From assembly GCA_035447945.1 (NCBI GenBank), contig DAOTHZ010000001.1, positions 1 to 64,000 on the forward strand: a stretch of DNA of 64,000 nt, read 5' to 3'. The notes below the pieces were generated by a model. The model saw only the letters and a list, made by a program, of their open reading frames with translations. It was not told the DNA's origin and ran no database searches. Below are positions 50,975 through 60,163 of the stretch, piece by piece (positions within the stretch are counted from its first letter, which is position 1; each line of letters opens with the position of its first letter). The DNA comes from Syntrophomonas_B sp035447945 (GTDB lineage: Bacteria > Bacillota > Syntrophomonadia > Syntrophomonadales > Syntrophomonadaceae). A program made the translations under genes and the position numbers.

Positions 50975-53900
50975 TTGACGAACAGCAAACGGGAAAGCAT
51001 TTTCGATGAGCAAATTGATCTGATCTTGCCGCAGTTGGAGAGCTATAACAATTTTGATCTACTGATCGGGATTCCTTTCTACGGGAACAATTGTGGTTTG
51101 CATCAGGTACTGCAATCCGTGGACCAGGTTCTGCAGAATTGGATCGGCAGACGGCAGTTGATTGTCTGTATAGGCGATGCCAATGCAGCAGAGATGATGC
51201 ATACCATTGAAAATCTTCAATTGTATCATCCGTATCTGGCCTTTATCCTGCCGCCTGAGGCCAGCGGGCGGGGCATGAGCATCCGTGCCCTGCTGCAAAT
51301 CGCCCGGAAAATGGAAGTCGATCTGCTGGTCTTTGATGCCCCTATGGGAACCAGTCATGGTCCGGGTATCAACATCGATTGGCTGGAAGGCTTGCTTACG
51401 CCTATTCAGGGACAATATGACCTGGTTGTCAGCAGCCGGAAGAGGCATGGCGGCATAACCAGCATTGCCTCCCTGCTGGCCATGCCGTTCCTGGAAACCT
51501 TCTATGGCAGTCGTCTGAGCGAGCCTCTGGGCGGAATATATGCCATTTCTCATGATTTTGTAGAGGAACTGGTGACAGAAGCCAAGTTCTGGACGGATAC
51601 CATAGCCGGTTCCGGCATCGACTTCTGGCTGATTACCCGTGCGTTGTGCTGGAATAAGCAAATCTGCGAATTGTATTTGAACGAGAATCCTCAATCTTGT
51701 AGCCTGGAACGCAACAGTGCAGTGTTTATAGATGTTTTAAAAACGATTTTTGCCTGTCTGGGGCGTGACCATGCTCTTTGGCTGCCGGAGCGGCTGGTCA
51801 CCAAAGTAGTCGATATCCTGAACTATAAAAAAATGCCCGTGGTTGAGTCGGCCGGAGTCGATTGGGATGAACTGCGCCAGGAATTAAAAAAGCATTACCA
51901 AAGATCCGAGGATACGATCAGGTTAATTTTGCCGGAAGAGAACGAGCAACAGTTGCGTCAGTTGATGACAGCAGCAACCGGAGATTATCACCTAAGCAAT
52001 TCTGCCTGGGTGAGCAACATCTACAAAATCTTCTTGTATTACACGTTTAGCGAAGAAGTCAGTCAGAAGGATTTGTTGCATGCCGCTGCGGCATTGTTCA
52101 ATGCGAAAATTGCCAGTTGTGTCCTGGAATTGAATCAGTTCGGTGCCGGTCTCAAGGCCGCGGATGAATTCGAAAAAGATGAACTGGTCAGTCACAAACT
52201 GGAATTGACCCGCCAGCAATTACTGGTGGAATTCCACAAGCAAAAGCCGCTGCTCAGCAAACAATGGCTGGGAAGATCTGAACAAACCGCACCGCCGCTG
52301 GTCCCCTTTGGTTATATGGAATACATCCCGGGTCGTCCCATTGTTGTGCCTAAAAGAATCAGCGGCAAGGATAAACATGTCGTCAATACGGATGAACTGT
52401 TTAAAAAACTGCGCAAACTATACGAAGACCGGTTTAACCATTTCCTGGCGGAAGGACTCGGGCTTCCAGCCCACGCAGAACCTGATCGGATCATTGCCGC
52501 AATGGAAAAGTTTATGGCTGCTGCCGAGCGCACGGTAGATGAAATGTTTCCCGGGAATTTGAACGATCCTGACGGGATGGAGCAGTTTGTGACCGGGCTT
52601 TTTGCTATGGTCCCACATCAGCAGATGTTCACCATCAATACGGATCTTTTAAAGGAGATGCTGATCAGATTTCCGCCGGTCAATCTGATGATCCCGCTGG
52701 GATTCTACAGCCCGGCGGAGTTGCTTGCAAACATCGATCCCCGGGATGCGGTGACGTATGCCAATCTGGTTGACAGCTGGAGTTACAATGACCGTGACTT
52801 GGTGTGGCTGACCGAGCAACTGAAACCGGAAAGCTTTGGTTGGGCACAGATCAAACCATTGATCGTCAACAAGTCCTTGCCGGAAGGGTTGTGGTCGCAT
52901 ACCAAGATTTCCAATCTGAATCGCTTAACGGCTCGTATCACCATCAAAGCCATGGAACCGGGCAAAGGAGGGAAATATCCCAAGCTGCGTTATTTCACTT
53001 CTCTCATTCGGCGGATTTGTTTGGCAGAGCATTATTCGCTGTTGTTTCAACAGAACGTCAAGGAACGCAAAAACGTGGGCGGCAAGGCCCGTAATTCGAT
53101 GACCGCCATGGAAAAGGGTGATGACTTCTCCGCCCAGCGGATCTTTGAAAACAGCAACCACCGGGCCCTGGTTGAAAAAATTGGTGCCATGGCTTTGGCT
53201 TTGCAGCAGCGGGGCATGAACGAACCTGCCCGGATTTTTCAAATGATGGCAGACGGCTATGGGCTAAGCCAGGTTCTGGAGGATGGAGCATTTTTAACTT
53301 GTACCGTGTGGAGTTGGGCCAGTTACAAGGGGGGCTTAAACCTACCAACCCCGATGACGACCAGTATTGAAAACCGTTGGTTCAACCATGAATTTCTGGA
53401 ACTTTTGTACAAGGAACTGGGCTACGACAAGGAAGAGATTTTGCAAACAGCATTTCGCTATCTACAGTCCGGCAAGAGCGGACATAGTCTGCTGGATGCT
53501 CTGCTCCCAGCCCGACCCAAGGATATTCAGGTGGTGGTGCAGGAAACTACTAACGAACCCAGTAAAACACTGGTTCGCTATGAGGGTAATCCCTTGCTGG
53601 AGCCCATCAAGGAACATGACTGGGAGTGCAAATACGTCCTCAATCCGGGCGCGATTCGCATCAAAGACAAAGTCTACCTTTTCTATCGTGCCGTCGGCGA
53701 AGACAATGTTTCCCATATCGGTCTGGCCATAACGGATGGCTACAGGGTATTGGAAAGATTGGACACACCCATCTTTTCACCGGCTACGCCCGAGGAAAAA
53801 ATGGGCTGCGAGGACCCGCGCCTGATCCAGATCGGAGAACGTATCTGGATGCTCTATACTGCGTATGACGGGAATATTGCCCAGATCGCCGCGGCCTCGA

Positions 53901-54505
53901 TCAGTTTGCAGGATTTTCTAGCGCGCAGATTTACCTCATGGAAACGGGAAGGTCTGGCATTTAAAAACATCTGGGATAAGGATGCGATCCTCTTCCCTGA
54001 AAAAATCAAGGATAGATACATTCTCTACCATCGCATCGAGCCGAGCATGTGGATTACGTATATGAAAGATCTGGTCTTTCCCAGTCGTGAAAAACATGCT
54101 ATCATAATTGGTCCCCGGCCGGGACGGATGTGGGATTCATTAAAGATTGGTGCCGGCGCCCAGCCGATTAAGACCCGCTACGGATGGTTGCTGATCTATC
54201 ACGGTGTGGATCATAATTACGTATATCGTTTGGGCGTTATCCTGGTGGACCTGGAGAATCCGCAGCGCGTTATTTACCGCTCTCCCAACCCTGTTCTGGA
54301 GCCGATTGAAGACTATGAACTGGGTCTGTCGGGTGCCTGGGTGCCGAATGTGGTCTTTACCTGCGGAGCGGTGGCTGGTACAGAGAAAGAAGTCCTGGAA
54401 GACGAGGATGAGATTCTGGTTTATTACGGTGCGGCAGATACCAGTATCGGCATGGCCAAGGCTACCCTGGCAGAAATGATTCCGGAAAAATTTCGCTGCC
54501 GCTAA
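50975..54505 (+). CDS. Three-part glycosyltransferase / helical / GH130-like fusion protein
   Basis: A 1176-residue cytosolic protein with no signal peptide. Residues about 30-320 resemble a GT-A glycosyltransferase of the GT2/GT78 type (LLIGIPFYGNN, LPPEASGRGMSIRALL, PLGGIYAIS, GSGIDFWLITRAL); the usual DxD reads FDAP near 120. About 320-865 is largely helical and unrecognised. About 868-1170 is a GH130-like five-blade propeller (YEGNPLLEP, VLNPGAIRI, GCEDPRLIQIG with the catalytic-type Asp near 946, KDAILFPEKI, RIEPSMW). GH130 enzymes are mannoside phosphorylases, and the related GT108 use GDP-mannose. TTG start 8 nt after AAGGAGGGG. GDP-mannose genes lie 7 kb downstream. Activity unproven. 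Confidence 0.78.
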   Translation: MTNSKRESIFDEQIDLILPQLESYNNFDLLIGIPFYGNNCGLHQVLQSVDQVLQNWIGRRQLIVCIGDANAAEMMHTIENLQLYHPYLAFILPPEASGRGMSIRALLQIARKMEVDLLVFDAPMGTSHGPGINIDWLEGLLTPIQGQYDLVVSSRKRHGGITSIASLLAMPFLETFYGSRLSEPLGGIYAISHDFVEELVTEAKFWTDTIAGSGIDFWLITRALCWNKQICELYLNENPQSCSLERNSAVFIDVLKTIFACLGRDHALWLPERLVTKVVDILNYKKMPVVESAGVDWDELRQELKKHYQRSEDTIRLILPEENEQQLRQLMTAATGDYHLSNSAWVSNIYKIFLYYTFSEEVSQKDLLHAAAALFNAKIASCVLELNQFGAGLKAADEFEKDELVSHKLELTRQQLLVEFHKQKPLLSKQWLGRSEQTAPPLVPFGYMEYIPGRPIVVPKRISGKDKHVVNTDELFKKLRKLYEDRFNHFLAEGLGLPAHAEPDRIIAAMEKFMAAAERTVDEMFPGNLNDPDGMEQFVTGLFAMVPHQQMFTINTDLLKEMLIRFPPVNLMIPLGFYSPAELLANIDPRDAVTYANLVDSWSYNDRDLVWLTEQLKPESFGWAQIKPLIVNKSLPEGLWSHTKISNLNRLTARITIKAMEPGKGGKYPKLRYFTSLIRRICLAEHYSLLFQQNVKERKNVGGKARNSMTAMEKGDDFSAQRIFENSNHRALVEKIGAMALALQQRGMNEPARIFQMMADGYGLSQVLEDGAFLTCTVWSWASYKGGLNLPTPMTTSIENRWFNHEFLELLYKELGYDKEEILQTAFRYLQSGKSGHSLLDALLPARPKDIQVVVQETTNEPSKTLVRYEGNPLLEPIKEHDWECKYVLNPGAIRIKDKVYLFYRAVGEDNVSHIGLAITDGYRVLERLDTPIFSPATPEEKMGCEDPRLIQIGERIWMLYTAYDGNIAQIAAASISLQDFLARRFTSWKREGLAFKNIWDKDAILFPEKIKDRYILYHRIEPSMWITYMKDLVFPSREKHAIIIGPRPGRMWDSLKIGAGAQPIKTRYGWLLIYHGVDHNYVYRLGVILVDLENPQRVIYRSPNPVLEPIEDYELGLSGAWVPNVVFTCGAVAGTEKEVLEDEDEILVYYGAADTSIGMAKATLAEMIPEKFRCR

Positions 54506-54577
54506 ATAGAGCTTCACGCCGAAGACTTTTTCGTGCTAAGATAAGCAGCAAAAGAGCGAAGAGACGAGGCGATTCCA

Positions 54578-56653
54578 GTGAAATCTTTGGTACTGGCTGA
54601 AAAGCCCAGCGTTGCCCGGGAAATCGCCCGGGTCCTCAAGTGCGTAAACAAACAAAAAGGCTATATGGAAGGCAGTCAATATGTGGTAACCTGGGCGCTG
54701 GGTCATCTGGTGACCTTGGCGGAACCGGATGATTATGACGCCAAATATAAACAATGGCGGTTGGAAGATCTGCCCATGCTGCCGGAAAAAATGAAATTAA
54801 AGGTGATCAAACCGACAGCCCATCAGTATCAGGTGGTAAAAAGTCTGATGAACCGGGCGGATATAAATGAGCTTGTAATTGCCACGGATGCAGGACGGGA
54901 AGGAGAACTGGTCGCCCGGTGGATTATGGAACAGGCGCGCTGGAAAAAGCCTTTCAAGCGCCTATGGATTTCTTCCCAGACCGATGCCGCGATCCAGCAA
55001 GGATTTCGCCAACTAAAGCCAGGCCGGGAGTATGACAATCTTTATGTTGCCGCGGTATGCAGGGCTGAAGCGGATTGGCTGATTGGCCTTAATGTGACCC
55101 GGGCCCTGTCCTGCAAATACAATGCCCAGCTGACCGCCGGACGGGTGCAAACCCCTACCCTGGCCATGATTGTGAACAGAGAAAATGAGATCCAAGATTT
55201 TCAGTCCGTTGACTATTGGACCATCCGGGCAGATTTTGGTGATTATTATGGAGATTGGCGCGATCGCCACAACCAGGGGCGTATTTTTGAAGCCGGTCGG
55301 GCCGAGTCCATCGTAGCCAAAGTCAAGGGACAAACCGGGACGATAAAGGACATGAAAAAAGAAACCAAAGCAGAACCGCCTCCGTTGGCCTATGACTTGA
55401 CTGAACTGCAGAGGGACGGCAATCGCCGCTTGGGTTGGTCTGCCCAGAAGACCCTTTCCATCCTGCAGAGTTTGTATGAAGTGCACAAAGTGGTGACCTA
55501 TCCCCGCACCGACAGCCGTTATATTACGCGAGATATCGTGCCCACCCTGCCGGCACGTTTGCAGGCAATGCAGACCGGACCCTATGTCGATTTTATCAGA
55601 CCCTTGCTCAGCCAAAAAATTCAGCCCGGCAAACGATTTGTGGATGACAGCAAAGTCACCGACCACCACGCCATTATTCCCACCGAGCAGAAGCTCAATT
55701 TAAACGCTTTAAGTGTGGATGAAAAGAAACTCTATGATATCATTGCCAGACGTTTCCTGGCGGTGCTCTATCCGTCCTATAAATATGAACAGACGACCAT
55801 TACCACGGTGGTTGCTGAAGAAATCTTCCTGTCTCGCGGCAAGGTGGTTAAGGAAGCCGGTTGGCGCGCGCTGCAGGCGCAGATATCGGAAAAAGAAGAG
55901 AATAAAGAGGAACACCTGCCGGAGCAGCTGCTGCAGGAAAGGCATCAGGGAGAAACCCGGAAAGTTGGGAATTGCCGTTTAAACAAGGCCAAGACCAAGC
56001 CGCCGGCGCGCTATACCGAAGCCACCTTGCTGACGGCTATGGAAAGCCCCGGAAAATATATAGAAGATGAAGAACTGCGCGAAGCCATGAAAGGCAGTGG
56101 TTTGGGAACACCGGCGACCCGGGCGGAAATTATTGAGAAACTGTTTAATACCTTCTATATCGAAAGACAGGGAAAGGAAATTCTGCCAACCGCCAAAGGC
56201 AGCCAACTGATCGGCTTGGCACCGCCCTCCCTGCGTTCACCTGAGCTGACGGCCCAATGGGAACAGCAACTGACAGACATTGCCCGCGGCAAGAGCAGCA
56301 AAGGTCAAATGATCACGGCCATCCGGGAGGATGCGCGGCAGATGGTAAGTGCCGTAGCTCAATCCAGCGACGAATACAAACCCACCAATGTCAGCAAAAG
56401 CAAATGTCCCGCATGTGGAAAGAACATGTTGCTGGTCAACACCCGGCAGGGAAAAATGCTGGTCTGCCCAGACCGCACCTGCGGTCATCGCCAGCCGGAA
56501 AAACAGGCGGATACAGACGTTTTCAGCCGAAAAAAGCAGGGAGAACGGGTTAATCCCAGGCTGTTGGCCCGTTACAGTGATCAAAAAGACCTTGGTCAAA
56601 GTCTGGGTGACAAACTCAAGGAAGCTCTGCAGAATAAAGAAAAAAAACAATAA
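54578..56653 (+). CDS. topB: DNA topoisomerase III (type IA)
   Basis: Decatenates and relaxes DNA. 691 residues. The TOPRIM domain starts MKSLVLAEKPSVAREIA and has ATDAGREGELVARWI. The active-site Tyr is in VTYPRTDSRYI. TAGRVQTPTLAMIV and SGLGTPATRAEIIEKLF are type IA signatures. The C-terminus has one Cys4 zinc ribbon (CPACGKN ... CPDRTCGH), then a basic tail. GTG start with a weak GAGG 9 nt upstream. Single-gene unit closed by a terminator. Confidence 0.95.
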   Translation: MKSLVLAEKPSVAREIARVLKCVNKQKGYMEGSQYVVTWALGHLVTLAEPDDYDAKYKQWRLEDLPMLPEKMKLKVIKPTAHQYQVVKSLMNRADINELVIATDAGREGELVARWIMEQARWKKPFKRLWISSQTDAAIQQGFRQLKPGREYDNLYVAAVCRAEADWLIGLNVTRALSCKYNAQLTAGRVQTPTLAMIVNRENEIQDFQSVDYWTIRADFGDYYGDWRDRHNQGRIFEAGRAESIVAKVKGQTGTIKDMKKETKAEPPPLAYDLTELQRDGNRRLGWSAQKTLSILQSLYEVHKVVTYPRTDSRYITRDIVPTLPARLQAMQTGPYVDFIRPLLSQKIQPGKRFVDDSKVTDHHAIIPTEQKLNLNALSVDEKKLYDIIARRFLAVLYPSYKYEQTTITTVVAEEIFLSRGKVVKEAGWRALQAQISEKEENKEEHLPEQLLQERHQGETRKVGNCRLNKAKTKPPARYTEATLLTAMESPGKYIEDEELREAMKGSGLGTPATRAEIIEKLFNTFYIERQGKEILPTAKGSQLIGLAPPSLRSPELTAQWEQQLTDIARGKSSKGQMITAIREDARQMVSAVAQSSDEYKPTNVSKSKCPACGKNMLLVNTRQGKMLVCPDRTCGHRQPEKQADTDVFSRKKQGERVNPRLLARYSDQKDLGQSLGDKLKEALQNKEKKQ

Positions 56654-56683
56654 AAAAGCGAACAAGATAAAATAATTTGTACC

Positions 56684-56716
56684 CAGGGAGTCGTTATTCA
56701 TCGGCTCCTTGTTTTT
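56684..56716 (+). terminator. Terminator of topB
   Basis: A 9-bp stem (CAGGGAGTC / GGCTCCTTG, with two G-T pairs), a 10-nt loop and TTTTT. Confidence 0.82.
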
Positions 56717-57014
56717 ATTGCAGATTTTACACGCAATATCACGGAATACAATTGCTTCCAAAGGCAGGAAAGACGGCGGAATTTGAAGAAACAAATAATA
56801 ACTGAGAAAGAGCGGATATGGAATCCAAGGAAATAAATTACAATCAGTCAAACATGCTGCAAAATTGAGGATGTTCGCTTGTTTTTGCGCATGATGCAGG
56901 CTGTTTTGTGCCTTATTTGGTGACAACCCAATTGGTGCAATCTGTTGACAAGGGACAGAATGCGGATCATTGACTGTTGGTTCGATGTAGGGAGAACAGA
57001 GGGGGTACTGAGGA
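56717..57014. other. Intergenic leader region of the MEDS histidine kinase gene
   Basis: About 300 nt between the topB terminator and the kinase start. A TTGACA (56944-56949) is present, but the -10 at 17 nt spacing is poor (CATTGA). A long minus-strand frame across this stretch (56237-57079) lies mostly antisense to topB, and its part outside topB has no family resemblance. No repeat or RNA element recognised. Confidence 0.5.
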
Positions 57015-59102
57015 ATGCTGATTACCAATACAGAAACCCATATTATGAAACAATTACGCGGGATAAAAGTGCATGACAAGTGCTGCTTTATTTATGAAAC
57101 AGAAGAAGAATGGGAATTCTATATGATCCCTTTTCTCAAACAGGGTCTGATGAATGGAGAAAAGTGTCTTTATCATGTTCAGCGCAGGGACGAGGACTAC
57201 CTGTTGCGTTGTTTTGCCAAGCATGGGATTGAGGTTGAAGCATGCTTGGCATCCGGTCAATTGGAGATTTTAAAACCGTCCTTCACCTTGCCTATACTCC
57301 AAACCAGCAATATGGATGAAATCATCCAAACATTTAAGTCGGAATTAGACCAATATTGCGCGCAAGGCTTTAAAAACCTTCGGCTTACCAGTGAATCGAT
57401 TTCCAAACTTATGGATGCCGAAGAAGCGACAAGTCGTTTTCTGGAGTTGCAGCTAAGGCTAAACCGGGATGTTTTCCCATATTATGCGATAAGATCAATA
57501 ACCCAGTTTCATCGCCATGAAGACAGCCCGATGGTTTTAAAAGACGCGATCATTTCTCATCCGTGTATATTCATTGGTGGTCAAATTTATCGAAATCCTG
57601 CCACGATTTCTCCGGAGATTTATTTCCAGCACAAGGATAAAGCCTGGGAAGCGGAATACTGGCTGCGTACCCAGGAAGCGCTGATTGATTCAGAAAAAAA
57701 ATATCGCTTGATATTTGAACATTCCAAGGATATGACTACAATCATTGATGCCAAAACCTATGATATTGTCTTGATTAGCCCGGTGCATTCCAAACTCCTT
57801 GGCTATACTCCTGAGGAAATGATTGGGAAAAACTGCCTGGAATTTATCCATCCCGACCAGCGGGAAACGATGGTGAAAGAATTCAAATCATCCCATACTG
57901 CCGGCAAGGGAATTTATGCAATACGCAAGCAGGACGGCTCTTATCTCTGGACGGAAGGAAAAGGCGATATCATTCATAATGTCAACGGCCATGACCAAAT
58001 TATTTTGTTCACACGCGATATTCATGATAAGAAGCTGGCCGAAGATGCTTTGCATAGAAGTGAACAGAATTGCCGCTATCAATTGCGATATCTAAATACA
58101 TTAATAAATACCATGAATGAATTGTGTCTGACCTATGATAGCGATAGTTGTCTTACCTTTGTCAACCAGCGGTTGGTGGAAAAGCTTGGGTACAGTGCCG
58201 AGGAGATGTTGGGCAAACCTTTGCTGGATTATGTTGTGGATGATCACAAACAAGCCGTGGCAGAGCAATTGCAGCTGCGTTTGCAGGGGGAATTTGGCAG
58301 CCATGAACACAAGTTTATCTGCAAAGATGGCAGTGAATTGCTGGTGGAATTGAAAGGTTCACCAATTTATGAAGACGAGGAAATTACCGGCGGACTGGTG
58401 CTGGCCGATGATATTACTTCGCAGCGGCAGATGGAAATGGATATGGCCCGTCTCGGTCAAATGCATCTGGTAGGAGAAATGGCTGTCAGCATCGGTCATG
58501 AAATTCGCAACCCCATGACTACGGTACAGGGTTTCCTGCAGATCTTGAGTCAAAATCATGAGTTTAACGAACACCGTGAGTATTTCGACTTGATGCTGGA
58601 TGAACTTAAACGGGCCAACCTGATCATCAGTGAATTCATTTCCCTGGCCAAGAACAAGGTGGCCAATTTACAATCCCATAATCTGAATTCCATCATTCAG
58701 GCACTGGCACCATTGCTGATGGCGGATGCGCTGAACGGTGACAAGAATATCAAATTTGAATTAAGCAAGCTGCCCAATATTTTGCTGGATGAAAACGAAA
58801 TTCGTCAACTGATTCTTAATCTGGTCCGCAACGGCTTGGAAGCGATGCAGAATGGCGGCAATGTAACGGTTAAAACCTGGCAGGAAAAAAACAAAGTTAT
58901 GTTATCCGTCATGGACGAGGGCGATGGAATAAAGGAAGAGATTCTTGAAAAATTGGGAACCCCCTTCGTCAGCACCAAAGAAAACGGCACTGGTCTGGGA
59001 TTGGCGGTTTGCTACAGTATTATCTCCCGGCATCAGGCCATACTGCAGGTTAAATCCAGTCAGACCGGAAGCAGTTTTACGGTAGCATTTAACTGTGTTT
59101 AA
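57015..59102 (+). CDS. MEDS-PAS-PAS sensor histidine kinase
   Basis: A soluble 695-residue kinase. An N-terminal MEDS domain (about 15-175: HDKCCFIYETEEEW, FLKQGLMNGEKCLY), the sensory domain first named from methanogen/methylotroph regulators, is followed by two PAS domains (about 225-345 and 355-475). HisKA has phospho-acceptor His495 in SIGHEIRNP, and the HATPase has NLVRNGLEAM, DEGDGI and GTGLGLAVC. The kinase core resembles the sporulation KinA/KinE type. No response regulator is adjacent, fitting an orphan phosphorelay kinase (inference). ATG preceded by GGGGG. Confidence 0.9.
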   Translation: MLITNTETHIMKQLRGIKVHDKCCFIYETEEEWEFYMIPFLKQGLMNGEKCLYHVQRRDEDYLLRCFAKHGIEVEACLASGQLEILKPSFTLPILQTSNMDEIIQTFKSELDQYCAQGFKNLRLTSESISKLMDAEEATSRFLELQLRLNRDVFPYYAIRSITQFHRHEDSPMVLKDAIISHPCIFIGGQIYRNPATISPEIYFQHKDKAWEAEYWLRTQEALIDSEKKYRLIFEHSKDMTTIIDAKTYDIVLISPVHSKLLGYTPEEMIGKNCLEFIHPDQRETMVKEFKSSHTAGKGIYAIRKQDGSYLWTEGKGDIIHNVNGHDQIILFTRDIHDKKLAEDALHRSEQNCRYQLRYLNTLINTMNELCLTYDSDSCLTFVNQRLVEKLGYSAEEMLGKPLLDYVVDDHKQAVAEQLQLRLQGEFGSHEHKFICKDGSELLVELKGSPIYEDEEITGGLVLADDITSQRQMEMDMARLGQMHLVGEMAVSIGHEIRNPMTTVQGFLQILSQNHEFNEHREYFDLMLDELKRANLIISEFISLAKNKVANLQSHNLNSIIQALAPLLMADALNGDKNIKFELSKLPNILLDENEIRQLILNLVRNGLEAMQNGGNVTVKTWQEKNKVMLSVMDEGDGIKEEILEKLGTPFVSTKENGTGLGLAVCYSIISRHQAILQVKSSQTGSSFTVAFNCV

Positions 59103-59137
59103 TCTTGGGGGAGAAGCTTTCAACAGTTGGCAATTGG

Positions 59138-60163
59138 CTATAGTGATTGTGCCTGAGGCAGATCGTCGCTGCAATATCCGGTCAGCAGCAGGTCGCTTGC
59201 CAGCAAAGATAAAGCTGCTTCGGCTCCTTGATTAAGGTTTACACCTTGACGGGTGAGGGCATCAAAACAGCCGCCGCTTTCAACATCATACAAGGGCAGG
59301 CCGTTGAGATTGGCGCCGCGATACCATTGATAGGCCAACCGCAGCAAGGTTTTATATTCATTTCGACCGGTGACCTGATAGGCTTCATGACAGGCAAAAA
59401 CAATCGAGGCAGCGTCCACCGGCTGCTGATCCCACAACGGCATCTTGCCTCCCCGGACATACCAGCCTTCATTGCCGACGATATTTAAATAGCCTTTGGC
59501 AAACAAATGATGATTGAGAAAGCCGAGTGATGCATGGGCGATTTTCAGATATTTGCGGTTGCCGATGCTGGCATAAACCGCAAACAGGGCATGGGGCATG
59601 ATGCCGTTGCAGTAGGTGATTTTGTCCTCAAACCAAAGCCAATCGGGACTGTGTTCATTATGATAAAGAGCCAGCAGACGATCTGCCAGCATATGAATAA
59701 GATTGTTGATGGATTTGGCATTGATAAAGGGAAATTGCCCTTTGCAAAGACCGATCAGACAATAAGCCAGGCCACGGGCAGAGTTTAGAAAAGGCAAGCA
59801 GGGGACTGCCCGTTCCAGCATGTTGGTACAGCTTCCTGCGATCAGCGGCCACTTTGAACGGCTGCCTGCACTGCAAGCCCAAAAAGCCCGTCCAAAACTG
59901 TCTTCAGAATTCAAGTCTGACAAGTAATCGCCGTGCAGCAACAGGTTGCACCAGGTATTGTTCGCCTGCCAGCTGTGCTCGAGATAATGGGTATAAGTCA
60001 GAGCCAGAGGATAGCCTTCATCCCCCATGGCTAAAGCCACCAGCAAGGCCCGAGCATTGTCATCCAGCGTATAACCACTGTCCGGATCAGGATGATGACA
60101 TTTGGAGAATTGCAGGATCCCCGTTGTGGTGGTCATGTTATACAAGTGTTTATAGTTTGGCAA
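59138..60163 (-). CDS. Uncharacterised sugar-locus protein with DDNARALLVAL signature
   Basis: A 341-residue soluble protein, likely an (alpha/alpha) barrel: repeated helices with aromatic/Gly-Asp turns such as YTLDDNARALLVALAMG, FGRAFWACSAGSRSKWP, SPDWLWFEDKITYCNGIMPHALFAV, GRNEYKTLLRLAYQWYRG and YDVESGGCFDALTRQG. Similar proteins travel with GT4 glycosyltransferases and GH130 proteins; I cannot assign an activity. The Asp/Glu-rich ends of helices would suit a glycosidase or epimerase. TTG start with GGGGGAGG 9 nt upstream, overlapping the GT4 end by 14 nt, last gene of the manC operon. Confidence 0.7.
   Translation of the reverse strand: MPNYKHLYNMTTTTGILQFSKCHHPDPDSGYTLDDNARALLVALAMGDEGYPLALTYTHYLEHSWQANNTWCNLLLHGDYLSDLNSEDSFGRAFWACSAGSRSKWPLIAGSCTNMLERAVPCLPFLNSARGLAYCLIGLCKGQFPFINAKSINNLIHMLADRLLALYHNEHSPDWLWFEDKITYCNGIMPHALFAVYASIGNRKYLKIAHASLGFLNHHLFAKGYLNIVGNEGWYVRGGKMPLWDQQPVDAASIVFACHEAYQVTGRNEYKTLLRLAYQWYRGANLNGLPLYDVESGGCFDALTRQGVNLNQGAEAALSLLASDLLLTGYCSDDLPQAQSL

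Noticed and set aside
56237..57079. 280-codon frame on the minus strand
   Set aside because: Mostly antisense to the end of topB, no ribosome site, no recognisable family, low-complexity Phe/Leu content typical of shadow frames.
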